The translations under genes were made by a program, and so were the position numbers. DNA of 64,000 bases from LMUY01 sp965198895 (GTDB taxonomy: Bacteria; Pseudomonadota; Alphaproteobacteria; Acetobacterales; Acetobacteraceae). The stretch lies in assembly GCA_965198895.1 (NCBI GenBank), contig OZ240676.1, forward strand, positions 2,480,001 to 2,544,000, given 5' to 3'. This document shows positions 49,702-58,019 of this stretch, piece by piece (within the stretch, counting starts at the first letter, position 1; every line of letters begins with the position of its first letter). The notes below the pieces were generated by a model. It had not been told where the DNA came from. It ran no database searches and worked only from the letters and a program-made list of their open reading frames with translations.

Positions 49702-52100
49702 TGCACTCTCTTTCGGAAGGACGGGTATGTTGCGATGCAAACGCCATACAACATTGCGGCCCCGAGTAGAACCCAATGCAACCCGCCCTGTGTTGCCAAA
49801 AGGTTCGCGAGTGGCGTTGCGACCACACTGAAGGCGCCATTCACCGCCCAAGCGAAGGGCAGCATCGGCCCGGTCGCGGCGCGGGCCAGCCCGAGCGGGA
49901 AGGGCATGCCGAGCGCCACCGAAACCGGCGCCACCGCCAGCACCACCAGCCCCGCCCGTGCGATCCAGGGCCAATCCAACGTGGCCAGCATCGCCGGCAG
50001 CAGCCCGGCATAGGCCGCGAGGCACCACAGCACGGCAACCCCACACGCCAGCGCCATGCCACCTGGCCCCGCGCGTTCGGCCAGCAGGCTGCCAAGCCCC
50101 GAGAACACCAGCATCGCCGTCAGCACGATGGCGAAGGCGGCGGTGCGGTCGTTCAGGAACAGGCTGGCCCGCTCGATCATCGCGATCTCGATGAACAGGA
50201 AACCCAGGCCGAGGCAGGCGAAATACACCACCGGGCGGACGATCGCCCCGCCGGCTGCCCGCAGCTTGCGCCCGGCCAGGAGCGGGACCAGCAGCACCAG
50301 CACGGCGATCACCCCGGCCTGCGCCAGCACCGCCAGGTTCACCAACTGGCCGATCTCGGGCTGCGGCAGGATCTCCAACCGGCGGAGTACGGTGCCGAGA
50401 TGGGAGAGCAGCAGCACGTCGTAATAGGCCGGCCGGTCCAGCGTCGCCGGGTCGAGCGCGAAGGCGGCCGCGGAGGGGGTGGCCTCGCCGCGCAGCACGG
50501 CGCCGGCCTCGTCGGCGATGGAATCGTCCGACCCGTCGCCCGAGGTGACGGCCCCGTCGTCGAACGACACGGCAGGCAGGTCGTTGTAGATGCCGGCGCG
50601 GGAGGCGGCCACGTCCATGCCGGGATAGTACGACACGTCGAACGACCGCGCGTCGCACCAGGCCCGGACGGCGGCGATCCGCTGCGCGTTCCACGGCTCG
50701 AGCGAAAGCAGGATGCGCACGTTCCAGGCGGACCGGTACACCACCACATGGCGCGCCGGGTCGGCGACGCCCGCGGTGAGCAGGGCCTGCCGGGCGGTCG
50801 ACAGCACGCGCAGTGCATAGACCGGGAAGTCACGGATCGAGACCGGGACGGACACGATGCCGCCCTCGTCCACCGCGGCCAGGTCGGCGGCGAGCGCCTC
50901 GGCGGTGAAGGCGGTGCTGTTGGCCTCGGCCGAGTCCAGGAAGTCGCCCGAAAGGTCCACCAGGTCGAAGCCGGTGCCGGCCCGTGCCGCGGCGAGCGGG
51001 CCGTCCGGCGAGAGGGTCACCCGCGGGTCGGCCGCGAGCGGCAGCGAGCCGCCGAGGCCGTGGCGTAGGGCGCCGAGCACCACCGGGTCGGGCTCCAGCG
51101 CGACCACCTGGCGGGCGCCGAGGGCGAGCGCCTCCGCGATCCGGAACCCGCCCGACGACCCGGCGAGCAGCACCCGCGCCTTCGGCCGAAGAGCGTATGG
51201 CAGTGCGGCCAGGGTGGCGGGGGCGTACTTCACGTCCAGCAGGCCGGGTTTCGGCAGGGCGGCGATGCGATTGCCGTCGCGGTACAGGCCGAAGGTCTGC
51301 GGCGGGCCGGGCAGGTTCAGCAGGCCCATGTCGTTGGTAACGTCGGTGTCCACCCGCTCGGTGAAGTCGTCGAGGAGGGTGTAGAGCCCGCGGGGGGACT
51401 TCACCTCGGCCAGCACTCGGCTGTCGGGCACGTGGAGTGGGGCGTAGATCGCCTTGAAGTCGTTGAACGCCGCCTGGCTGCCGGTGAACAGCCCGGCCTC
51501 GCACACCACCAGCGCCAGCAGGCCCGCCAAGCCGGCACGCCGGGCCGGGCCGAACGCGGTGGCGGCGGCGAGCGGCACCAGCAGCACCGGCACGAGCAGG
51601 AACGGGTGCACCACGAACATCAGCGCCAGCACCAGGGCCGACCCGGCGCCCGCTCCCAGCAGGTCGGCGCCATAGACCTGGCCGATCCGGTTGTCGTTCA
51701 GGACGAAGCACAGGCTGATGTAGATACCCGTCAGATAGAAGAACGGCAGCAGCACCGCGTAATACAGCGCGATATTGCCGATCTGCGGCAGGTAGGTCGT
51801 CGAGTTCTGCAGCTGCAGAGGGTTGAACGGGTTGGCCGTGACCCCCCAGAACCCGAACGCCGCCGTCAGCACCAGCGCCACCGGCAGCCATGACAGCAGC
51901 AGCCTGGCATGCCGCATCGCCTGGTCGCGGGCCAGCGCCATGGTCACGCCGCTGAACGCGAACCCCACCATCACGATGGAGATCACCCAGTAGCCATACT
52001 CCGACCACTTCGCGACGGCGAAATACCGGGTCAGCGCCGTCTCGAACCCGACGGCCGCGCCCGAGATCAGGAACAGCGGCAGCAGGCGGGCCCGCATCAT
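49680..52100 (-). CDS. Large membrane protein with spermidine synthase-like domain
   Basis: An 806-residue protein. The first about 210 residues hold six to seven hydrophobic segments (LLPLFLISGAAVGFETALTRYF at the start). The middle (about 240-500) is a Rossmann SAM-binding domain related to polyamine aminopropyltransferases: KARVLLAGSSGGFRIAEALALGARQVVALEPDP, then FDLVDLSGDF. The C-terminal about 200 residues again form membrane segments. Such three-part proteins are common but uncharacterised. The usual catalytic DxxDP-type loop is not obvious, so polyamine synthesis is doubtful. It overlaps both neighbours: PCMT-like by 22 bases and the hydrolase by 4 bases. Confidence 0.7.
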   Translation of the reverse strand: MMRARLLPLFLISGAAVGFETALTRYFAVAKWSEYGYWVISIVMVGFAFSGVTMALARDQAMRHARLLLSWLPVALVLTAAFGFWGVTANPFNPLQLQNSTTYLPQIGNIALYYAVLLPFFYLTGIYISLCFVLNDNRIGQVYGADLLGAGAGSALVLALMFVVHPFLLVPVLLVPLAAATAFGPARRAGLAGLLALVVCEAGLFTGSQAAFNDFKAIYAPLHVPDSRVLAEVKSPRGLYTLLDDFTERVDTDVTNDMGLLNLPGPPQTFGLYRDGNRIAALPKPGLLDVKYAPATLAALPYALRPKARVLLAGSSGGFRIAEALALGARQVVALEPDPVVLGALRHGLGGSLPLAADPRVTLSPDGPLAAARAGTGFDLVDLSGDFLDSAEANSTAFTAEALAADLAAVDEGGIVSVPVSIRDFPVYALRVLSTARQALLTAGVADPARHVVVYRSAWNVRILLSLEPWNAQRIAAVRAWCDARSFDVSYYPGMDVAASRAGIYNDLPAVSFDDGAVTSGDGSDDSIADEAGAVLRGEATPSAAAFALDPATLDRPAYYDVLLLSHLGTVLRRLEILPQPEIGQLVNLAVLAQAGVIAVLVLLVPLLAGRKLRAAGGAIVRPVVYFACLGLGFLFIEIAMIERASLFLNDRTAAFAIVLTAMLVFSGLGSLLAERAGPGGMALACGVAVLWCLAAYAGLLPAMLATLDWPWIARAGLVVLAVAPVSVALGMPFPLGLARAATGPMLPFAWAVNGAFSVVATPLANLLATQGGLHWVLLGAAMLYGVCIATYPSFRKRVQWQPSTT

Positions 52101-52954
52101 TGTGGCACCACCTGAGCTTGCAGGAAGCCCGCCATCTCCGCGTTGAAGCGAGCGCCGTCGTCGATGAACAGTGCGTGCCCGGCGTCAGTGTAGATGTCGG
52201 TCTGCACGCCCGGGTGGCGCGCCGCCAGGTTCTCGGCCTGCCCGGCCAGACGCGGGGTCACGATGTACAGGATCGGTTTGTGGACGCTGTAGATCGCATC
52301 CCGCCAGAAGGTGCGCGGCACCGGGTAGGACAGCAGCGCGGCGGAGGCATCCGGCGGCGTGCGCAACGCCGTCTCGGTCAGTTGGTCGAGATAGGCTTCG
52401 CTCTGCGGCCGGTGGAACATGCCGCGGACGAAGCGCGCCATCGCTTCTTCGCGGTTGGCCGGGCGCGGCAGGGGCCGGCGCGCCACGCGAGGGCCGGCGG
52501 TCGGGGCGGGTTCCTCGCCGACCGAATTGTCGATCAGCACCATGGCGAGCAGTTCGCGGTCGCCGAACTGGTGCACGTAGGCCAGGCTGTCCAAGACGCC
52601 GAGCGACCAGCCCACCAGCACCACGGGCCGATCGCCCAAGGCGTGGATCAGGTCCGCGATGTCGGTGCCGCGCCGGTAAGGCTCGTAGCCGGAGAGCGGG
52701 ACGTCGCTGTCCCCCTGCCCGCGCGGGTCCAACGCCACCACGTGGTAGGCGCGGGAGAAGTATTCGATCTGCGGCTGGAAGATCCACGCCGGCATCGTCC
52801 ACCCTGGCACGAAGACGAGCGTGGGCGCATTGGGCGGCCCGGTGTCGGTATAATGCAGGCGGACGGCATCGGTGGTGGTGAAGAACCGGTCGGCCGCCTG
52901 CGCCAAGCCCGGCCACAGCAGGATCGCGAGCAGAAGGAACCGAGGGTGGCGCAT
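52097..52954 (-). CDS. Secreted alpha/beta hydrolase
   Basis: A 285-residue alpha/beta hydrolase with a signal peptide (MRHPRFLLLAILLWPGLAQA, cleavage near residue 20). The oxyanion region is VFVPGWTMPAWIF, the nucleophile elbow GWSLG (about 114-118, serine) and the catalytic histidine in TDAGHALFIDD near the end. It resembles non-haem peroxidase-like or esterase members of the superfamily; the substrate is unknown. It overlaps the membrane aminopropyltransferase-like gene by ATGA, so the three genes from 52954 to 48781 form an operon of envelope proteins. Confidence 0.8.
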   Translation of the reverse strand: MRHPRFLLLAILLWPGLAQAADRFFTTTDAVRLHYTDTGPPNAPTLVFVPGWTMPAWIFQPQIEYFSRAYHVVALDPRGQGDSDVPLSGYEPYRRGTDIADLIHALGDRPVVLVGWSLGVLDSLAYVHQFGDRELLAMVLIDNSVGEEPAPTAGPRVARRPLPRPANREEAMARFVRGMFHRPQSEAYLDQLTETALRTPPDASAALLSYPVPRTFWRDAIYSVHKPILYIVTPRLAGQAENLAARHPGVQTDIYTDAGHALFIDDGARFNAEMAGFLQAQVVPQ

Positions 52955-53012
52955 GCTACGTTATGACCGGGTAGAACGTGCCCCTGTCAACTTAACTCGC
53001 GGAGTGCAAAGC

Positions 53013-53201
53013 ATGGCCGATGGTGGCCAGGAAGAAGACGGTTCCAACCGTGGGCCGATGGCCGCGCTCATCGTCGTGGTGCTGCTGGTGCTGGGTGGCC
53101 TATGGCTGCAGCAGCATCTGCGGGCGGACAACCAGATCCAGGACTGCGTGATGTCGGGCCGCACCAACTGCGCCCCGATCGCGATGCCGAGGAAAGGCTG
53201 A
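53013..53201 (+). CDS. Small single-pass membrane protein
   Basis: A 62-residue protein, MADGGQEEDGSNRGPMAAL at the start. One hydrophobic segment spans about residues 16-35 (AALIVVVLLVLGGLWLQQHL). A short tail with two cysteines (IQDCVMSGRTNCAPI) follows, likely in the periplasm and able to form a disulphide. Short proteins with this layout are common in alphaproteobacteria but have no assigned role. The ATG at 53013 follows a weak purine-rich run (GGAG about 15 bases before). Upstream is the divergent hydrolase gene, downstream a family C hairpin. Confidence 0.65.
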   Translation: MADGGQEEDGSNRGPMAALIVVVLLVLGGLWLQQHLRADNQIQDCVMSGRTNCAPIAMPRKG

Positions 53202-53213
53202 TCGCTCGTAGCT

Positions 53214-53250
53214 CGTAGGGTGGGGTGCGCTTTGGCACCCCACCACCCTA
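53214..53250. repeat. Family C hairpin
   Basis: GTAGGGTGGGGTGC faces GCACCCCACCACCCTA across a 6-base loop, an almost perfect stem. It lies at the end of the 62-residue protein gene and before the convergent MFS gene, so it could stop transcription from either side. Confidence 0.75.
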
Positions 53251-53294
53251 GCGCCCGCGGCGGTGCGTGACCCGAGCGCGATGCACCCACAAAA

Positions 53295-54881
53295 CTAGTG
53301 CCCGAGAACCGCCGGTTCCTCGGGGGCGCTGCCTGACACCGCACGAAGCGGGATGTTGCGGAGGCCGAGCGCGATGCCGATCGCCACCAAAAACACCAGC
53401 GCACAGGCGGCGAACGCCATGCTGAACCCGGCGGACAGCGCCACGCGGCCGGCTTGCAGCGCCGCCGGGCCGAGTGCTGCCAGCGCGCCATCGGGCTTGA
53501 GCGCACCGAGGTCGCCGCCGCCCGGATAGCCCAAGGCGGTCAGGCGGGAGGCGAATATGCCCGTCAGCAGCGCGCCCACCATCGTGCTGCCGAATGCGCC
53601 ACCCATCGACCGCAGGAACAGGATCGCCCCCGTCGCCGTGCCGACATCCCGGCGCTCGGCCGCATTCTGCACCGACACCAGCACGCTAGGCATGCAGATG
53701 CCGATCCCGAACCCCACCACGGCCATCGACCCGAACACCAACAGCAACGATGAATTCGGCCCCGTCGCGGTCAGTCCCACGAAGCCGAGGCAACCCGAGA
53801 CAAGCCCGCCGAGGATGATTTCCTTCGTCCGGCCCAGCTTGCGAGCCATCTGCCCGCCGGTGAACGCACCGACCACGTTCGACACCAGGAACGGCGTGAC
53901 CATGAACCCCGACGTGGATGCGTCGGCGCCGCGGATCAACTGGAAGAACAGCGGCAACAGGAAGGTGGTGCCGAGCAGCCCCAGCGCCGACGCAAACGCG
54001 ATCATCACGCCGCGGGTGAACACGCTTTCGCGGAACATGCGCGGCGGCAGGATCGGGTCCTCGACGCGGCGCTCGTGCCAGATCAGCAGGGCGAACATCA
54101 CGATCGCCAGCCCGGCCAGCGTCAGGATCGGGGCGGACGCCCACGGGTATTCCGAACCGCCCCAGCTCAGGACGAGCAGCACCGCGGTGACTCCGCCCGT
54201 CAGCAGCGCCGCGCCGATGTAGTCGATCTTGCCCCCCTTGTTGTGCACCGGCAGCAACTTCAGCGCGCGGTTGCACAGCACGATCGCCAACAGGCCGAGC
54301 GGCACGTTGATCCAGAACACGAACGTCCAGGATATGTGGTCGGTCACCCAGCCGCCCACGATCGGGCCGGCCACCGAGGCGACCCCCCACGTGCCGGCCA
54401 TGTAGCCCTGGTAGCGCCCACGCTCCCGCGGCGAGACCACGTCGGCGATGGCCGCCTGCGCCATGGACTGCAGGCCGGCGCCGCCCAGCCCCTGCAAGCC
54501 GCGGAAGATGATCAGCTGAAACAGGCTCTGCGACAACGCGCACAGGATGGACGCGACGATGAACAGCACCAACGCCGGGATCAGCAGGGCGCGCCTGCCG
54601 TACATGTCCGACAGCTTGCCGTAGATCGGCGTGGCCGCGGTGGAGGTGAGCAGGTAGGCCGACACGATCCACGATAGGTGGCCAAACGCGTTCAGGTCTG
54701 CCGCGATGGTCGGAACTGCGGGGATCACCACCGTCTGGTCCAAGGCGGCCAGCAGGATACAGAGCAGGATTCCGGTGATGACGCGCAGGATCTGCTGGTG
54801 GGAGAACACCAGCGGTGCGGTCTCGGCCGCGGTGGGGCTGGGCGCGTCAGACATGACAGCGGCGGCTTGGGGCGGCGGCAT
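53295..54881 (-). CDS. DHA2-type MFS multidrug efflux transporter
   Basis: A 528-residue member of the 14-segment drug:H+ antiporter family (EmrB/QacA/MDR type). Hallmarks are LAALDQTVVIPAVPTIAADLNAF (about 41-63), the loop KLSDMYGRRALL (motif A, about 87-98) and the motif C region WGVASVAGPIVGGWVTDHISWTFVFWINVPLG (about 164-195). It probably exports toxic organic compounds. The ATG at 54881 has AAGGGAGTAAGG upstream; an ATG nine codons in is the alternative. No regulator or membrane-fusion gene is beside it. Confidence 0.88.
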   Translation of the reverse strand: MPPPQAAAVMSDAPSPTAAETAPLVFSHQQILRVITGILLCILLAALDQTVVIPAVPTIAADLNAFGHLSWIVSAYLLTSTAATPIYGKLSDMYGRRALLIPALVLFIVASILCALSQSLFQLIIFRGLQGLGGAGLQSMAQAAIADVVSPRERGRYQGYMAGTWGVASVAGPIVGGWVTDHISWTFVFWINVPLGLLAIVLCNRALKLLPVHNKGGKIDYIGAALLTGGVTAVLLVLSWGGSEYPWASAPILTLAGLAIVMFALLIWHERRVEDPILPPRMFRESVFTRGVMIAFASALGLLGTTFLLPLFFQLIRGADASTSGFMVTPFLVSNVVGAFTGGQMARKLGRTKEIILGGLVSGCLGFVGLTATGPNSSLLLVFGSMAVVGFGIGICMPSVLVSVQNAAERRDVGTATGAILFLRSMGGAFGSTMVGALLTGIFASRLTALGYPGGGDLGALKPDGALAALGPAALQAGRVALSAGFSMAFAACALVFLVAIGIALGLRNIPLRAVSGSAPEEPAVLGH

Positions 54882-54999
54882 AAGACAGCCTTACTCCCTT
54901 AGTTCGGCCCCGTCAGCCCTTCCGCGATCACGATGGGCCGCAAACTTGTCGAGGCGGCTTCGTGGGAGCAGGTAGTGGCGGGACAGTCAGGAGAGACCG

Positions 55000-55875
55000 A
55001 TGCACCACCATAGCATTTCGGCTGCCGGAGCCTCGTTCCACGTGGTCACCGTGGGGTCGGGACCGCCTCTGCTGCTGCTGCATGGCTGGCCGGAGTTCTG
55101 GCTGACCTGGGAGCCGGTGATGGAACGCCTGGCCAGCCGCTTCACCCTCATCGCGCCGGACCTGCGCGGCTTCGGCCAAAGCGACAAGCCGCACGGCGAT
55201 CCCGAGACCGTCCAATGGGGGGCGGACGCCCATGCCGACGATATGCTGGCGGTGCTCGACGCGATGGAACTGAGGCACGTGGGCGTCGTCGGCCACGATG
55301 TCGGTGGCTCGGTCATGCTATCGCTGGCCCGCAAGGCGCCGGAGCGGTTCACCGGGCTGTTCTTCTTCGGGTTCAGCTATCCCGGCATCGGCCTCCGCGG
55401 CGGCACACCCGATCGGCTGAACGAGATCTGGTATCAGTCCTTCCACCAGATGCCGTTCGCCGCCGCCATGGTCGGGGCCACCCGCGACACGTGCCGGACC
55501 TATATCGGTCACTTCCTCCGCCACTGGTCGCATCGCAAGCACGCGTTCGAGCCGGTGCTGGAAGCCTGGGTCGACAACTTCATGGCGCCCGGCAATCTAT
55601 CCGGCGGGTTCGCATTCTATCGCGCCGCCCACGCCACCCGGCTGAAGATGATGACGGGGCAACTGCCGCCGCAGCCGCCGATCACGTTGCCCACCTGCGT
55701 GCGCTGGGCGGAGCACGACGCGATCTTCCCGTTCGCCTTCTCGGACCGGCTTTGGGAGACCTTCACCGACCTGGACTTCGCGATGTTCAAGGACGTCGGC
55801 CATTTCCCGCACCGTGAAGACCCCGACGGCGCGGCGGAGCGGATCGCCACGTTTTTCGGCCGGCAGCCGGCTTGA
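55000..55875 (+). CDS. Epoxide hydrolase / haloalkane dehalogenase-like alpha/beta hydrolase
   Basis: A 291-residue alpha/beta hydrolase. HGWPE (about residues 28-32) is the oxyanion motif of epoxide hydrolases. The nucleophile elbow VGHDVGG (about 99-105) has aspartate instead of serine, as in epoxide hydrolases, haloalkane dehalogenases and fluoroacetate dehalogenases. The catalytic histidine is in KDVGHFPHRED near residue 267. Distinguishing among these activities needs cap-domain residues that I cannot judge. AGGAGAGACC precedes the ATG. It is divergent from the drug-efflux gene with about 120 bases between. Confidence 0.83.
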   Translation: MHHHSISAAGASFHVVTVGSGPPLLLLHGWPEFWLTWEPVMERLASRFTLIAPDLRGFGQSDKPHGDPETVQWGADAHADDMLAVLDAMELRHVGVVGHDVGGSVMLSLARKAPERFTGLFFFGFSYPGIGLRGGTPDRLNEIWYQSFHQMPFAAAMVGATRDTCRTYIGHFLRHWSHRKHAFEPVLEAWVDNFMAPGNLSGGFAFYRAAHATRLKMMTGQLPPQPPITLPTCVRWAEHDAIFPFAFSDRLWETFTDLDFAMFKDVGHFPHREDPDGAAERIATFFGRQPA

Positions 55876-55934
55876 CGATCCTATGCGATATAGTTCCGAT
55901 ATAACGAAGCTGATCGTGACATAGGTTCCCGTGC

Positions 55935-56546
55935 ATGGACGCCACCCGCCTGCTGGTTTTCGCTGCCGCCTACCTGGCCGTTCTCATCCTGCCCGGCCCC
56001 GGCGTCACCGCGTTGGTGGCCCGGGTTCTGGCCCGGGGTCTCGGCGGCACGCCGGCGTTCATCGCGGGGTTCATTGCCGGGTCGCTACTATGGTTCACCA
56101 TCGCCGCCACGGGTCTGGCCGTGCTCGCGACCACCTTTGCGACGGTGTTCATCGTCATCCGGTATGCCGGTGCCGCCTATCTGCTGTATCTCGCGGTGAA
56201 GCTTTGGCGAGCGCCGGTGAAGCCCGTGGGTGATGCGCCGTCGGGCGCGGACGGGAACGTTCGCCTGTTCCTCACCGGGTTGGCGATCAATCTCGGCAAT
56301 CCGAAGGTCATCGTGTTCTTCCTGGCGCTGCTGCCGACCGTCGTGGATCTCGGCACACTGACGCCGTCCGGGTTTGCCGAGTTGGCGCTCGTCATCGTCG
56401 CGATCGCGTCGGCGGTGCTTACGAGCTACGCGTTGGCCGCGTCGCGCGCCCGCCGGCTGCTGACCTCGACGCGAGCGGTCCGGCTCGCCAATCGAGGCAG
56501 CAGCGTCGTCATGGCGGGCGCCGCCCTCAGCATCGCCGCCCGCTAG
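55935..56546 (+). CDS. LysE/RhtB family translocator
   Basis: A 203-residue inner-membrane exporter of the LysE/RhtB family with five to six membrane segments. The start RLLVFAAAYLAVLILPGPGVTALVARVLARG (about 5-35) holds the conserved PGPG motif. GLAINLGNPKVIVFFLALLPTVVD (about 114-137) holds the second family signature (NPK-x-x-x-F). Members export amino acids such as threonine, homoserine or lysine; the substrate is not evident. It follows the epoxide hydrolase-like gene by about 60 bases. Confidence 0.87.
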   Translation: MDATRLLVFAAAYLAVLILPGPGVTALVARVLARGLGGTPAFIAGFIAGSLLWFTIAATGLAVLATTFATVFIVIRYAGAAYLLYLAVKLWRAPVKPVGDAPSGADGNVRLFLTGLAINLGNPKVIVFFLALLPTVVDLGTLTPSGFAELALVIVAIASAVLTSYALAASRARRLLTSTRAVRLANRGSSVVMAGAALSIAAR

Positions 56547-56556
56547 ACGACCTCGG

Positions 56557-56895
56557 CTACTGGGTGACCCGTATCGTCGTGGTCGACTGCTGCTGCCCGG
56601 CGACCGCGTCGTGCCGGGCGACGTTGCTCTGCACGCGGCTCGCGGTTGCGGAGCCCCGGGCGGCGTTCTGCGCGGCGGCGGCGGCGCCGTAATTGCCATG
56701 GGCCGCATCGACACGGGCCGCATGTTCGTCGCGCCGCGCCCGATTGGCATCGATATGAGCGTCGCGGGAATGCACTCGCGCGCCCCGGTCGTCGTTGGCT
56801 GCTGCAGCCGGGTTGGCCGGTTGGACCGTGACGACCTGCGCGAAGGCGGCCGACGAAAGCAGCCCGGTCATCAAGACGACTGGTAGAATTCGCAT
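56557..56895 (-). CDS. Small secreted A/R/D/H-rich protein of unknown function
   Basis: A 112-residue protein not assigned to any family. A clear signal peptide (MRILPVVLMTGLLSSAAFAQ) ends in AFA-Q at residue 20. The mature part is hydrophilic, rich in A, R, D, N and H, with a possible helix of heptad-like RR-x-x-x-x-AAR-x-x-AAH segments. CAGGAG lies eight bases before the ATG at 56895. It lies between a LysE exporter gene (convergent, 10 bases apart) and the acyltransferase gene (same strand, with about 65 bases between it and that stop). Confidence 0.6.
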   Translation of the reverse strand: MRILPVVLMTGLLSSAAFAQVVTVQPANPAAAANDDRGARVHSRDAHIDANRARRDEHAARVDAAHGNYGAAAAAQNAARGSATASRVQSNVARHDAVAGQQQSTTTIRVTQ

Positions 56896-56960
56896 GGCGA
56901 AACTCCTGTAGAATCGTCCAATGCAACGGTTTCGACATGGCTTGGTTGCAGGAACGGCGC

Positions 56961-58019
56961 TCAACGCAAGGCTTCGGTCCGGCTTGGTGCCCAGGTCCGG
57001 TTGCGGCCCCAGCGCAGGATCGGCTGCTCCACCAGGAGGTGAAGCGCCACGGCCAGTATCACGCAGGCTACCAGGGTGGTGGCGAGATAGAGCGGAACGA
57101 CTGCGTCCGCAGCGACCGGCAGATGCGCCAGTGCAACGCGAATGGCGCGCATGGGAAACGGATGCACCAGATAGAGCGCGTAGGACGAATCTCCCACCAG
57201 GATCAGCCAGTTGGGTAACCGGGTCCAGGACAGCGCGCAGAACACCAACAGTGCGGCCGGGACGCCGCGGACAAGTGGGCGGGCCGTTGCGTGTAACCAG
57301 GCAGGGAGCAGCCATGCGGCGGCCAGGCTGACCAGCAGGAGCGACGGGCCGATCCAGCCCGCGCGCCACCCGCGCCGGGCCGCGATGGCGACCAGCATGC
57401 CGAGGGCAAATTCGAGCACGATCGGGTCGGTCCAGAAGGCGAGCGGTATGGCCGCGAACCCCACCGTTTGGCCGGCCAACGCGAGCAGGCACAGCACCAG
57501 GAGCAAGGCCACGAGCGCCGCCCGCCGCCGCAACGGCAGGACGCAGGCCATCAGCGCGTAGAACAGCATCTCGTATTCGAGCGTCCAACCGAGCCGGAGC
57601 ACCGGCTGCACGAAGCCGTCCGCGCGGCGCCAGGGCACGAAGGCGAAGGACGCGGCGACGTAGCCCCAGCCATCCCGCAACCCGTCGCTCACCGAACCCG
57701 GCGCGGCCAGGGCGACGGCGACCGTGGCCGCCGAGAGCAGCCAGTAGATCGGCACGATCCGCAGCAGCCGGCGCCAGACGAACGGCGCGACCGACCGCGA
57801 GTCGCCGAACGCCTCCCACGACGACCAGACCATGACGAAGCCGGAGATAACGAAGAACAGATCCACCCCCGCCTCGAGCGGCACGGCGTCGATCCAAGCG
57901 TAAGGCGAGTGACCCGGCGTTCCCACCAGCGCCCCGGCTTCGTCGGCGATATGGAGGAAGGCGACGGCGGCGGCGGCCAGGGCACGCAGGCCCTGTATGC
58001 CGTCGAAGCCGCGCTTCAT
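56961..58019 (-). CDS. Acyltransferase family 3 membrane protein
   Basis: A 352-residue integral membrane acyltransferase (OafA/ExoZ type) with about ten membrane segments. The start RGFDGIQGLRALAAAAVAFLHIADEAG (about 3-29) holds the essential histidine after the RALA region, and VDLFFVISGFVM (about 52-63) is the second family block. Near the C-terminus DSSYALYLVHPFP is typical. These proteins O-acylate polysaccharides or glycolipids. It overlaps the glycosyltransferase gene by ATGA, so the two may modify the same surface glycan. Confidence 0.87.
   Translation of the reverse strand: MKRGFDGIQGLRALAAAAVAFLHIADEAGALVGTPGHSPYAWIDAVPLEAGVDLFFVISGFVMVWSSWEAFGDSRSVAPFVWRRLLRIVPIYWLLSAATVAVALAAPGSVSDGLRDGWGYVAASFAFVPWRRADGFVQPVLRLGWTLEYEMLFYALMACVLPLRRRAALVALLLVLCLLALAGQTVGFAAIPLAFWTDPIVLEFALGMLVAIAARRGWRAGWIGPSLLLVSLAAAWLLPAWLHATARPLVRGVPAALLVFCALSWTRLPNWLILVGDSSYALYLVHPFPMRAIRVALAHLPVAADAVVPLYLATTLVACVILAVALHLLVEQPILRWGRNRTWAPSRTEALR

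Noticed and set aside
48781..50694. A fused methyltransferase-membrane protein of 637 residues
   Set aside because: The N-terminal part is an out-of-frame reading of the 806-residue membrane protein gene; the GTG at 49701 with its signal peptide is the real start.
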